This document shows, piece after piece, positions 1 to 5,302 of a stretch of DNA of 5,302 nucleotides. Under the pieces are notes generated by a model. That model did no database searches and was not told the DNA's origin. It saw only the letters and a list, made by a program, of their open reading frames with translations. Positions within the stretch are counted from its first letter, which is position 1. Each line of letters opens with the position of its first letter. The position numbers were made by a program, and so were the translations under genes. This DNA is from Treponema sp. (GTDB lineage: Bacteria > Spirochaetota > Spirochaetia > Treponematales > Breznakiellaceae). Location of the stretch: contig JAITHH010000133.1 of the NCBI GenBank assembly GCA_031280065.1, positions 1 to 5,302 on the forward strand, in the 5' to 3' direction.

Positions 1-1673
1 CCCCGGTTATCCCGCACATGGGGGCTGCTCTCTACGAGGGTTACGGGCATGTCGAAGACGATGGAAAGCCGGTCCCCATCCTCCCAGCGGCGCGTGATAA
101 GCCCGTAGCCGTCCTGTTCCGCGCAGGCGATGCGTCCGCCGTTGAGGGTCAGGGAGTAGGAGCCGCACCAGCCGGGGACGCGGAAGCCGTAGGTGAATGA
201 AGCGCCGCCCCCTTCCACGGCAAAGCCCAGGTCAACCCGGCCTTCCCAGGGGTACGCGGTGTCCATGCTCAGGGAAACGCCCCTGCCGCCGATGGAGAGC
301 GCGGCTTTGCTTCCTATGTACAGGTGGGTGTACAGGGAATCCGCGTTGGCCGAATGGATGTATGTCCCCAGGGAGGAGAGGAGCCGGGCGAGATTCGGGG
401 GGCAGCAGGCGCAGCCGAACCACTTTTGCCGCTCTATCTTCACGTGGCGCATCCGGCGGTCCTTGAGGCTCGCCTGGGGCAGGGCTTCCAGGGGATTCAC
501 GTAGAAGTAGGACCTGCCGTCCAGGGACATGCCGCTGATGATCCCGTTGTACAGGGCCCGTTCCAGTACATCCGCGTAGACGCCCTTGGGCGCGATGGCC
601 GCCATGCGCCGGGCAAAGAAGGCCAGGCCGATGGCCGCGCAGGTCTCGCCGTAGACCGTGTCGTTGGGCAAATCGTAGTCGTAGGAGAACGCCTCCCCGT
701 AGGCGGACTGGCCGATAGCGCCGGTGATGTACAACTGCTTCCGGGCGATGTTGGCAAACAGGGCTTCGCAGGCTTCCAGCAGTTCCTCATCCCCGGTGAG
801 GCGGGCAATATCCGCCATCCCCGCGTAGAGGTACACCGCCCGCACCGCGTGGCCCTCGGCGGCGCGCTGTTCCCGCACGGGCTTTCCGGCCTGGTAGTAC
901 TGGTACTGGAAGAAGCTGTCCTTCCAGTAGAAATCGTTGTTATTCCGCTTGGTTTCTTCCTTAAAATAGAGCGGCTCCTGCCCACGCTGGCTGATAAAGT
1001 ACCGCGCCAGGGCGAGATGCCCCCCGTCCCCGGTGACCGCGTAGAGCCGCGCCAGGGCCATCTCGGCGATCTCGTGGCCGGGGTAGCCCTGGAGCTTCCC
1101 TTCCTCCGGGCCGATGTGCGCGGCGATACAGCCGGCGTAGCGGATCAGGGCGTCCAGGAGCTTCCGCTTGCCCGAGGCCTCGTAATAGGCGATGGCCCCC
1201 TCCAGGAAGTGGCCGAAGCAGTAGAGCTCATGGTTGTCCTTGAGGTTGGTGAAGCGTTTGTCCAGGCCCGTGATGATGTAGTAGGTATTCAGGTAGCCGT
1301 CTTCCTGCTGGGCGTTACAGATGATGCCGATGGCCTCGTCCAGGGTCCGCTCCAGGGCCGGGTCAGGGCGGACGGCCAGGGAGTACGACGCGGCCTCGAT
1401 CCATTTGGCCAGGTCGCTGTCCTGGAACACGCAACCCCCGTGGCCTGTGTCACGGGGTACGCCGTAGTCCAATTCAGGATGGGTGAGTTCCGCGGCGAGC
1501 TTGAAATTCCGCATACAGTAGCTGGGCTCCGCGCCGGGAACGCGGTCGTTCAGGGCCTCCCACTGGTAGGGGATGACCTGGGCGCGGACCCGCTCCATGA
1601 AGGGGCCCCAGAAACGGTCGTCAATGGCGACGGTATTCAGCTTGAGAAATTCGGTGTGCTTTGAAGCGTCCAT
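1..1673 (-). CDS. GH127-family glycosidase, probable beta-L-arabinofuranosidase (C-terminus cut by window edge)
   Basis: Predicted cytoplasmic retaining glycosidase of family GH127 (DUF1680); characterised members such as Bifidobacterium HypBA1 release L-arabinose from beta-L-arabinofuranosyl oligosaccharides. The frame is open for 557 codons from ATG 1673 to the left edge. HypBA1 has 658 residues, so roughly 100 are missing. Family motifs appear in order: FQDSDLAKWIEAA (83-95), AQQEDGYLNTYY (121-132), HELYCFGHFLEGA (148-160), PGHEIAEMALARLY (198-211), EGHAVRAVYLYAGMADIA (273-290), YGETCA (341-346), GCACCPPN (420-427), then beta-sandwich sequence with AYPWEGRVD and FRVPGW. By comparison with HypBA1, Glu327 should be the acid/base, Cys423 the nucleophile, and Glu343, Cys345, Cys423 and Cys424 the zinc ligands. 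There is no signal peptide. GGAGG lies 7 bases before the ATG, and the permease stop is 29 bases upstream, so it is the last visible gene of the operon. Other GH127 activities (aceric acid hydrolase) or GH146-like specificity cannot be excluded. Confidence 0.93.
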   Translation of the reverse strand, partial: MDASKHTEFLKLNTVAIDDRFWGPFMERVRAQVIPYQWEALNDRVPGAEPSYCMRNFKLAAELTHPELDYGVPRDTGHGGCVFQDSDLAKWIEAASYSLAVRPDPALERTLDEAIGIICNAQQEDGYLNTYYIITGLDKRFTNLKDNHELYCFGHFLEGAIAYYEASGKRKLLDALIRYAGCIAAHIGPEEGKLQGYPGHEIAEMALARLYAVTGDGGHLALARYFISQRGQEPLYFKEETKRNNNDFYWKDSFFQYQYYQAGKPVREQRAAEGHAVRAVYLYAGMADIARLTGDEELLEACEALFANIARKQLYITGAIGQSAYGEAFSYDYDLPNDTVYGETCAAIGLAFFARRMAAIAPKGVYADVLERALYNGIISGMSLDGRSYFYVNPLEALPQASLKDRRMRHVKIERQKWFGCACCPPNLARLLSSLGTYIHSANADSLYTHLYIGSKAALSIGGRGVSLSMDTAYPWEGRVDLGFAVEGGGASFTYGFRVPGWCGSYSLTLNGGRIACAEQDGYGLITRRWEDGDRLSIVFDMPVTLVESSPHVRDNR

Positions 1674-1678
1674 GCTGT

Positions 1679-1683
1679 CCTCC
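1679..1683 (-). promoter_or_regulatory. Shine-Dalgarno site of the GH127 gene
   Basis: GGAGG on the minus strand, separated by ACAGC plus the adjacent bases from ATG 1673. It is the only good site near the N-terminus, and the first conserved family residues (DRFWGPF, 19-25) follow closely, so this start is well supported. Confidence 0.8.
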
Positions 1684-1702
1684 GGTAATAGTAATGCTGA
1701 CT

Positions 1703-2536
1703 CTAGTCTTTTAGTCCCGTAAGCACAATACCCTTGACAAAGGCATTCTGAGCCGTCAGGAATACCGCGAGTACCGGGATGATCGTAATGGTACAGGCCG
1801 CCATCAGGACCGGCCAGTTAGTGGCATACATTCCCTGCATGTTTGCCAGCCCCAGGGGCAAAGTAAAAAGCCGTTCATCCGCCAGGTAGATGAGGGGCGT
1901 AAAGTAATCGTTCCAGCTTCCCATGAAGCAGAAGATGCCCAGGGTCGCCAGGGTCGGCCCCGCCATGGGAAGGAATATACGGAAGAATATCATAAACGGA
2001 TTACAGCCGTCGATCCGGGCCGCGTCATCCAGGGATTGGGGTATGGTAACAAAGAACTGCCTGAGCAGAAACGTGCCGAAGGCGGAAACCATGGGGGGTA
2101 TCATCAGGGGCCAGAGGGAACCGGTAAGGCCCAGCTTGGAGAGGTTGATGTAATTGGTGATCACCGTTACATGTCCGGGCACCATCATGGTGGCCAGGTA
2201 CAGGAGAAAAATCTTCTCCCGGAAACGGAAGCGGAGCCGGGCGAAGACAAAACCCGCCATGGCGGATGTTAAGAGCTGGAAGAACACCACCCAGGCGGCC
2301 ACGCCAACGCTGTTGAAAAAATAGCGGGCAAAGTTGAAACGCTCGGAAATTTTGAGGTAGTTCGTCCAGAGTATCTTATCGCCAAAGGGCCGGGGCGGAA
2401 AAATAAAAGCCTCCGCCTCGGACTTGAGCGAGGTGGTAAGCATCCAGAGAAAGGGCATGAGCATGGAAAGGGCGCCCAGGGTCAGGAAGATATACGCCAG
2501 GGCCTGTATCCCGTTTGTTTGTTTTCTGGTCATCAT
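1703..2536 (-). CDS. ABC sugar transporter inner-membrane permease, MalG/UgpE/LplC type
   Basis: Second membrane subunit of a carbohydrate-importing ABC transporter (binding-protein-dependent transport family). The 277-residue length is typical. Hydrophobic segments lie near residues 11-33, 72-97, 108-128, 138-160, 190-208 and 243-263, giving the usual six spans. The EAA loop that docks on the ATPase is at 169-190 (LDDAARIDG, then IFLP), with the glycine and the LP pair in their expected places. The tail NAFVKGIVLTGLKD matches the end common to MalG-like proteins. The gene starts with two consecutive ATG codons (2536 and 2533). AGGGGG at 2539-2544 sits only 2 bases from the first and 5 from the second, so initiation at 2533 (276 residues) may be favoured. 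It follows the first permease by 7 bases, and its partner must be that permease. The substrate cannot be read from the sequence and is inferred from the neighbouring GH127 enzyme. Confidence 0.95.
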   Translation of the reverse strand: MMTRKQTNGIQALAYIFLTLGALSMLMPFLWMLTTSLKSEAEAFIFPPRPFGDKILWTNYLKISERFNFARYFFNSVGVAAWVVFFQLLTSAMAGFVFARLRFRFREKIFLLYLATMMVPGHVTVITNYINLSKLGLTGSLWPLMIPPMVSAFGTFLLRQFFVTIPQSLDDAARIDGCNPFMIFFRIFLPMAGPTLATLGIFCFMGSWNDYFTPLIYLADERLFTLPLGLANMQGMYATNWPVLMAACTITIIPVLAVFLTAQNAFVKGIVLTGLKD

Positions 2537-2538
2537 AT

Positions 2539-2544
2539 CCCCCT
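2539..2544 (-). promoter_or_regulatory. Shine-Dalgarno site overlapping the upstream stop codon
   Basis: AGGGGG on the minus strand overlaps the TAG stop (2543-2545) of the first permease and precedes ATATGATG. Spacing favours the second of the two ATGs. The overlap of stop and ribosome site suggests translational coupling between the two permease subunits. Confidence 0.65.
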
Positions 2545-3433
2545 AGTATATGTCCCGTATTTTCTTCTCAAAACGCATGTTGATGATCGTGATGGTCATG
2601 ATCACGAAGAAGAGCAGGTAGGCCAGGGCCGAGGCGTAGCCCATCTTCATGTACTTAAAGGCGTTCTGGTAGAGATAGTGCGCCAGGAGCGATGAAGAAC
2701 GCCCCGGACCGCCCTTGGTCATCAGGTTTACGATGTCGAAGGTCTGGAAGGAACCGATGATGGAGGTAACAAACACAAAGAACGTGGTGGGCGTGAGCAG
2801 CGGTATGGTGATGCGGAATATCTGCTGCCATCTGCTTGCGCCGTCCAGTTCGCTGGCCTCATAGTAGACCGTGGAAATTCCCTGGAGCCCGGCCAGAAAG
2901 ATCAGCATACCGTAACCGGCCCCTCTCCAGATGGAGACGATACACACCGAAACCAGGGAGAGCCTGCTCGTGGTGAGCCACTGAATGGGGGGAACGCCGA
3001 AAAACGAGAGAAAATAGTTGATCAGGCCGAATTCCGGGTTGTAGAGCCACTGCCACACCACCGCGATGGCCACCCAGGAGGTGATCGAGGGGAGAAAAAA
3101 CGCCGCCCGGTATAACCGTTTCAAATGGATGTCCGAATCCAAAAGGATCGCCAGGAAGAGGGACACCACAATACCTGCGGGAACGGTAATAAGCGTGAAT
3201 ACCAGGGTGTTCCGCAGGCACTCCAGGGCGACCTCGTCCTGAAAGATGCTGATAAAATTTCCCAGGCCGGTGAATTTCATGGGCGAAATAATGTCGTAGC
3301 GCGTCAGGCTCATGACAAAGGTCCAAATGATGGGAAACAGCATAAAGACCGCGAAGAGCAGAATGTTCGGCGCGAGCATGACAAAAGCATAGGGCGTATC
3401 GTTGAGGATCGTCTTTTTCTTAACCCCGGTCAT
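2543..3433 (-). CDS. ABC sugar transporter inner-membrane permease, MalF/UgpA/LacF type
   Basis: First membrane subunit of the carbohydrate ABC importer, 296 residues. The N-terminus is short and basic (MTGVKKK), followed by a hydrophobic span at about 16-43. Further spans lie near 76-99, 107-131, 157-183, 211-231 and 266-286. The EAA cytoplasmic loop is at 191-211 (YEASELDGASRWQQIF, then TIP), the site of contact with the ATPase. The TKGGPGRSSSLL stretch (239-250) and PEFGLINYFL (133-142) are typical of UgpA/MalF-like subunits. I place the start at ATG 3433 because AGGAGG (3441-3446) stands 7 bases upstream. The frame stays open to an ATG at 3568, but that extension would overlap the binding-protein gene, run through an intercistronic hairpin and add polar sequence unlike the family. 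It should pair with the adjacent permease in a heterodimer. Confidence 0.95.
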   Translation of the reverse strand: MTGVKKKTILNDTPYAFVMLAPNILLFAVFMLFPIIWTFVMSLTRYDIISPMKFTGLGNFISIFQDEVALECLRNTLVFTLITVPAGIVVSLFLAILLDSDIHLKRLYRAAFFLPSITSWVAIAVVWQWLYNPEFGLINYFLSFFGVPPIQWLTTSRLSLVSVCIVSIWRGAGYGMLIFLAGLQGISTVYYEASELDGASRWQQIFRITIPLLTPTTFFVFVTSIIGSFQTFDIVNLMTKGGPGRSSSLLAHYLYQNAFKYMKMGYASALAYLLFFVIMTITIINMRFEKKIRDIY

Positions 3434-3440
3434 GGGGAAC

Positions 3441-3446
3441 CTCCTG
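3441..3446 (-). promoter_or_regulatory. Shine-Dalgarno site that fixes the first permease start
   Basis: Perfect AGGAGG on the minus strand, 7 bases before ATG 3433. It decides between this start and the longer open frame from 3568, for which no comparable site is needed. Confidence 0.85.
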
Positions 3447-3454
3447 GGTGAACA

Positions 3455-3485
3455 GCCTGAAGGCGCTTGAAACGCGCTTCCAGGC
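3455..3485 (-). other. Intercistronic hairpin between binding-protein and permease genes
   Basis: Arms 3474-3485 and 3455-3466 can pair over 12 positions with one mismatch (3462/3478) and one G-U wobble (3460/3480 in the minus-strand RNA), closing a 7-base loop. No U-run follows on the minus strand, so it does not look like an intrinsic terminator. In sugar ABC operons, hairpins in this position (for example after malE in enterics) protect the upstream message, so the binding protein outnumbers the permeases. That role is inferred here. Confidence 0.6.
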
Positions 3486-3518
3486 CGCAGTTTTTCTGTG
3501 CGGGTTGTGTAAGCAGCC

Positions 3519-4829
3519 CTATTGAATACTTTTAAGCTCCCCGTTGGCCCGTCTTTCGATGTTGCCAAGGATAACGCTGATGTCCTCGTTGTCCTTAAAG
3601 TACTTATCCTGCTCTTCGGAGATGATGTCCATGGTTATCTGCAATTTGGCCATAGCCTCCGGGGCCACCGCCACATCCCGCAGGTATTCCCGCATCTGCC
3701 GGTAGTAGGGGCCCAGCCGCGCTTCGTCATACCAGCCGTCGATACCGGCGGGGCCGTCCGCCCAGAGGGAATAGCGGTTGGGAAGCCACAGGCCCTCTTT
3801 GCAGAGCTGGCCCTGGTACTCCATGCCCGAAAGGAACTGGAGGAATTTCCAGGCCTCCTCCGGGTGCTTTGACGCCTTGGCGATGGAATGGAGGTGGGCC
3901 TGTCCGGTGGTGATGGGATTGCCGTAGGAGGGAATCGGGGCGATGCCCACGGGGAAGTCCAGGGTGGAAAGCTGCTGAAGCGCCCAGGAACCGTCCATGA
4001 GCATGGCTACCCTGCCGGTCTGGAGCATCTGGGCCGCGTTCATGCCGATGTTCTCCAGGGTGGAGGACGCGGGCATGGAACCGTCTTCCACACGGATCGC
4101 CTTGATGGTTTGGAGGACCCGTTTTACCTCTGGGGAATTGTAGGTACAGGTAAGCCCGTCAGGGGAGAAGGGCGCGCCGCCGCCGGAGCTAATCTGGGCG
4201 AAGATCATCCCGCCGTTGGATTCAAGGCCGTAGCAGCCGTAGATTCCGTCTTTAGTGAGCCGTTTTGCCACAGCCCGGAATTCATCGATGGTCCAAATCC
4301 TGCTGACATCAGCGGAAGGATAGGGTTCGCCGTACTTGTCGAAAAGAGCTTTGTTGTAGTAGATGATGGGCGACACGGAGCAGGAAGAAATACCGTACAC
4401 CCGGCCGTCTATTTCCATAATTGTCCTGGAGGAGGCAATAAAATCGTCCAGGGGGAATTGGGAGGTAAAACGATCGGTGATGTCCAGTAAAACCCCGCGG
4501 CTTATGAGGGTTCTATAAAAATCGGAGCCGCAGAAAAACACGTCCGGAGGACTGTTGCCCGCGATGGAGGACAGCAGTTTGGCGCCATAGTCGCCGCTGG
4601 TGGGCGTATAGACAACTTTGATGCCGGGGTTGGCCGCCTCAAACGCGGCAATGCCGTTCCGTACCGCCTGGGTCTCCAGGGGGCTCGCCTCCCAGCCCAT
4701 GAAGGTAAGGGTTACGGTCCCGCCGCCCGCTGAGGAAGCGCCGCCGCCCGCGGATGATCCCCTTTGGCAGCCCGCAAAAGAAAATCCCAGGAACGCCGCC
4801 GCGGTGAGCGCAAAAATAGTTCTTTTCAT
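3519..4829 (-). CDS. Extracellular sugar-binding lipoprotein of an ABC importer (family 1 solute-binding protein)
   Basis: Captures the sugar outside the inner membrane and delivers it to the two permeases encoded downstream. It has 436 residues, usual for this family. Residues 1-20 are a signal peptide (MKRTIFALTAAAFLGFSFAG) ending in a lipobox-like FAGC, with Cys21 the predicted lipidated residue. Phe at position -3 is atypical and fits the relaxed lipoboxes known in spirochaetes. A Gly/Ser/Ala tether (24-37) follows, then the two-lobed binding fold: LTFMGWEAS (41-49), FEAANPGIKV (63-72), PPDVFF (94-99), DGRVYGIS (141-148), IIYYNKALFDKYG (155-167), TGRVAMLMDGSW (271-282), and SKHPEEAWKFLQFL (320-333). 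I chose ATG 4829 because AGGAGA stands 5 bases upstream and the signal peptide begins there; the frame extends to 4886 without a credible site. The exact sugar cannot be determined from sequence. The GH127 enzyme downstream points to an arabinofuranosyl oligosaccharide. Confidence 0.95.
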   Translation of the reverse strand: MKRTIFALTAAAFLGFSFAGCQRGSSAGGGASSAGGGTVTLTFMGWEASPLETQAVRNGIAAFEAANPGIKVVYTPTSGDYGAKLLSSIAGNSPPDVFFCGSDFYRTLISRGVLLDITDRFTSQFPLDDFIASSRTIMEIDGRVYGISSCSVSPIIYYNKALFDKYGEPYPSADVSRIWTIDEFRAVAKRLTKDGIYGCYGLESNGGMIFAQISSGGGAPFSPDGLTCTYNSPEVKRVLQTIKAIRVEDGSMPASSTLENIGMNAAQMLQTGRVAMLMDGSWALQQLSTLDFPVGIAPIPSYGNPITTGQAHLHSIAKASKHPEEAWKFLQFLSGMEYQGQLCKEGLWLPNRYSLWADGPAGIDGWYDEARLGPYYRQMREYLRDVAVAPEAMAKLQITMDIISEEQDKYFKDNEDISVILGNIERRANGELKSIQ

Positions 4830-4834
4830 CTTTC

Positions 4835-4840
4835 TCTCCT
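4835..4840 (-). promoter_or_regulatory. Shine-Dalgarno site of the binding-protein gene
   Basis: AGGAGA on the minus strand, 5 bases before ATG 4829. It supports a start at the signal peptide MKRTIF and not at the in-frame ATG 4886. Confidence 0.8.
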
Positions 4841-4942
4841 TAACAAAAAATTGATTACCCCAGTCTAAGGCTGCGGTAATTTCCACGCTTGGAATTAGTT
4901 ATTAGTGTAGATTGAATTGAGGTGGGCGCAACCTATAAAACA

Positions 4943-4966
4943 ATAGATTAGGTGTTAAAAATCTAT
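4943..4966 (-). promoter_or_regulatory. Inverted repeat in the operon leader, candidate operator
   Basis: Perfect 7-base arms, ATAGATT (4943-4949) and AATCTAT (4960-4966), flank a 10-base centre. If transcription begins about 7 bases after the predicted -10 box (near 4973), the repeat lies at roughly +8 to +31, a position where a repressor would block the polymerase. It could instead form a weak hairpin in the leader RNA. No regulator gene is present in the window to tie it to a family. Confidence 0.4.
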
Positions 4967-4979
4967 ATGCGGTATTTTG

Positions 4980-5009
4980 TTTATGCGAGGGGTTACAAAC
5001 CACTGTCAA
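4980..5009 (-). promoter_or_regulatory. Probable sigma70-type promoter of the transporter-GH127 operon
   Basis: On the minus strand a perfect -35 box TTGACA (5004-5009) is followed after 18 bases by CATAAA (4980-4985), which matches TATAAT at four of six positions. The surrounding DNA is AT-rich, and it is the best match in the intergenic space. It predicts a leader of about 144 bases before ATG 4829. A weaker alternative is TTGCGC (4926-4931), 16 bases, TACACT (4904-4909). Confidence 0.5.
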
Positions 5010-5026
5010 CAACTTAAGAAATTAGT

Positions 5027-5200
5027 GGAGGGCAAGCCCCCCTCGCTCCAGCCCTGCGGTCTTCCGCTACCCCCATGCGGGGCTGGACGCTGCGCCGGCT
5101 TGCGTCCGAGTACCCCCGCCGCCCCCGGCAAACAACCGCGACCGCAGGGCGTTGACCCGGTTTATGCGGCACGGCGTAGCGCTCGTAATACCCCCTATTA
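5027..5200. repeat. GC-rich, hairpin-dense intergenic element, probably a dispersed non-coding repeat
   Basis: A stretch of about 170 bases, much richer in GC than the AT-rich promoter region beside it. It contains several inverted repeats: 5047-5058 with 5076-5087 (12 bp, two G-T wobbles); 5085-5090 with 5102-5107 (GGACGC/GCGTCC); 5051-5061 with 5140-5150 (perfect 11 bp, GCCCTGCGGTC and its complement); 5118-5121 with 5126-5129; and TAATA-CCCCC-TATTA at 5186-5200. The 11-bp pairing competes with the first hairpin. TACCCCC occurs three times, at 5068, 5111 and 5189. An open frame of 74 codons crosses it on the plus strand, but it lacks a ribosome site and has proline/arginine-rich sequence typical of translated GC-rich repeats. 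Copy number cannot be seen from one window, so the repeat status is inferred. Confidence 0.5.
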
Positions 5201-5206
5201 GCACAC

Positions 5207-5232
5207 CTGCGCGAAGGCTTTAGCCTGAGCAG
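5207..5232 (-). terminator. Weak hairpin after the upstream permease stop, possible 3' end of that operon
   Basis: Beginning 13 bases after the stop codon, CTGC pairs with GCAG and, inside, AGGC pairs with GCCT around a TAAA loop, with a small internal loop between the two helices. No T-run follows on the minus strand, so an intrinsic terminator is not demonstrated. It may only stabilise the 3' end. Confidence 0.25.
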
Positions 5233-5245
5233 AGCGCGGACGGCT

Positions 5246-5302
5246 TTATTCTTTTACCGCGCCCAGCATGATGCCTGAAATAAAGTAGCGCTGCAAAAAC
5301 GG
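5246..5302 (-). CDS. C-terminal end of another ABC sugar permease (MalG/LplC type), cut by window edge
   Basis: The 18 codons before a TAA stop (5246-5248) read PFLQRYFISGIMLGAVKE. The QRYF-x-x-GI-x-x-GAVK pattern is the characteristic C-terminus of the second membrane subunit of carbohydrate ABC importers, and it resembles the tail of the permease at 1703-2536 (QNAFVKGIVLTGLKD) without being identical. It therefore marks the end of a separate sugar-transport operon or gene set on the same strand, immediately upstream of this one. The rest of the gene, including the EAA loop and membrane spans, lies beyond the right edge. The call rests on a short but distinctive motif that is in frame to the window end. 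Confidence 0.8.
   Translation of the reverse strand, partial: PFLQRYFISGIMLGAVKE

Noticed and set aside
497..985. Minus-strand open frame of 162 codons
   Set aside because: It is an out-of-frame shadow inside the GH127 gene, rich in Ser, Pro and Arg, with no family resemblance.
324..1664. Open frame of 446 codons on the plus strand
   Set aside because: It lies fully antisense to the GH127 gene, whose reading frame shows many family motifs. High third-position GC removes stops from the opposite strand. The predicted protein is repetitive V/G/R/L-rich sequence with no recognisable domain.
3434..3568. N-terminal extension of the first permease to ATG 3568
   Set aside because: It would overlap the end of the binding-protein gene and translate through the intercistronic hairpin. 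AGGAGG before ATG 3433 and the normal family N-terminus support the shorter form.
3888..4490. Plus-strand frame of 200 codons
   Set aside because: It is antisense to the binding-protein gene, with low-complexity Gly/Val/His sequence and no domain, and is a compositional shadow.
4830..4886. N-terminal extension of the binding protein to ATG 4886
   Set aside because: It would put 19 residues before a complete signal peptide, while a good ribosome site stands directly before ATG 4829.
5027..5200. CRISPR array or tRNA in the structured region
   Set aside because: There are no regularly spaced direct repeats with unique spacers, no cloverleaf with a conserved T-arm, and no cas genes nearby.
4977..5201. 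Plus-strand frame of 74 codons through the structured element
   Set aside because: It starts with TTG (or ATG 4983) without a Shine-Dalgarno site and overlaps the promoter on the other strand. Its Pro/Arg/Cys-rich product looks like translated repeat DNA.

Overview
The window carries one carbohydrate-uptake operon, read entirely on the minus strand (right to left), plus the last 18 codons of another sugar-transporter gene at the right edge. No plus-strand gene is supported. GC is moderate to high, and every gene has a clear Shine-Dalgarno site. The solute-binding lipoprotein has a loose lipobox (FAGC). These features fit a diderm anaerobe, and a spirochaete of the Treponema type is my best guess. 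That guess rests on general impression and not on a marker gene, so taxonomy stays open.

Layout, in order of transcription: (1) 5302-5246, C-terminal end of a MalG/LplC-type sugar permease that closes an upstream operon. (2) 5245-4830, a 416-base intergenic stretch. Its upstream half (about 5027-5232) is GC-rich and packed with inverted repeats. Its downstream half is AT-rich and holds a sigma70-like promoter (TTGACA-18-CATAAA), a 7-bp inverted repeat just after the expected transcription start, and a leader of about 144 bases. (3) 4829-3519, extracellular sugar-binding lipoprotein. (4) 3518-3434, an 85-base gap with a strong intercistronic hairpin. (5) 3433-2543, first inner-membrane permease (MalF/UgpA type). 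(6) 2536-1703, second permease (MalG/UgpE type). (7) 1673 to the left edge, a GH127-family (DUF1680) glycosidase with its zinc-thiolate active site intact; its C-terminus runs off the window.

Working model: the lipoprotein captures an oligosaccharide, the two permeases carry it through the inner membrane, and the glycosidase, which has no signal peptide, cleaves it in the cytoplasm. Characterised GH127 enzymes are mainly beta-L-arabinofuranosidases, so beta-L-arabinofuranosyl oligosaccharides from plant hydroxyproline-rich glycoproteins or pectin side chains are the most likely substrate. No ATP-binding subunit is encoded here, so the importer probably borrows a shared MsiK/UgpC-type ATPase encoded elsewhere.

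The coding content is an ordinary catabolic operon. The least explained part is the structured GC-rich element at 5027-5200, which looks like a dispersed intergenic repeat and deserves a copy-number search.
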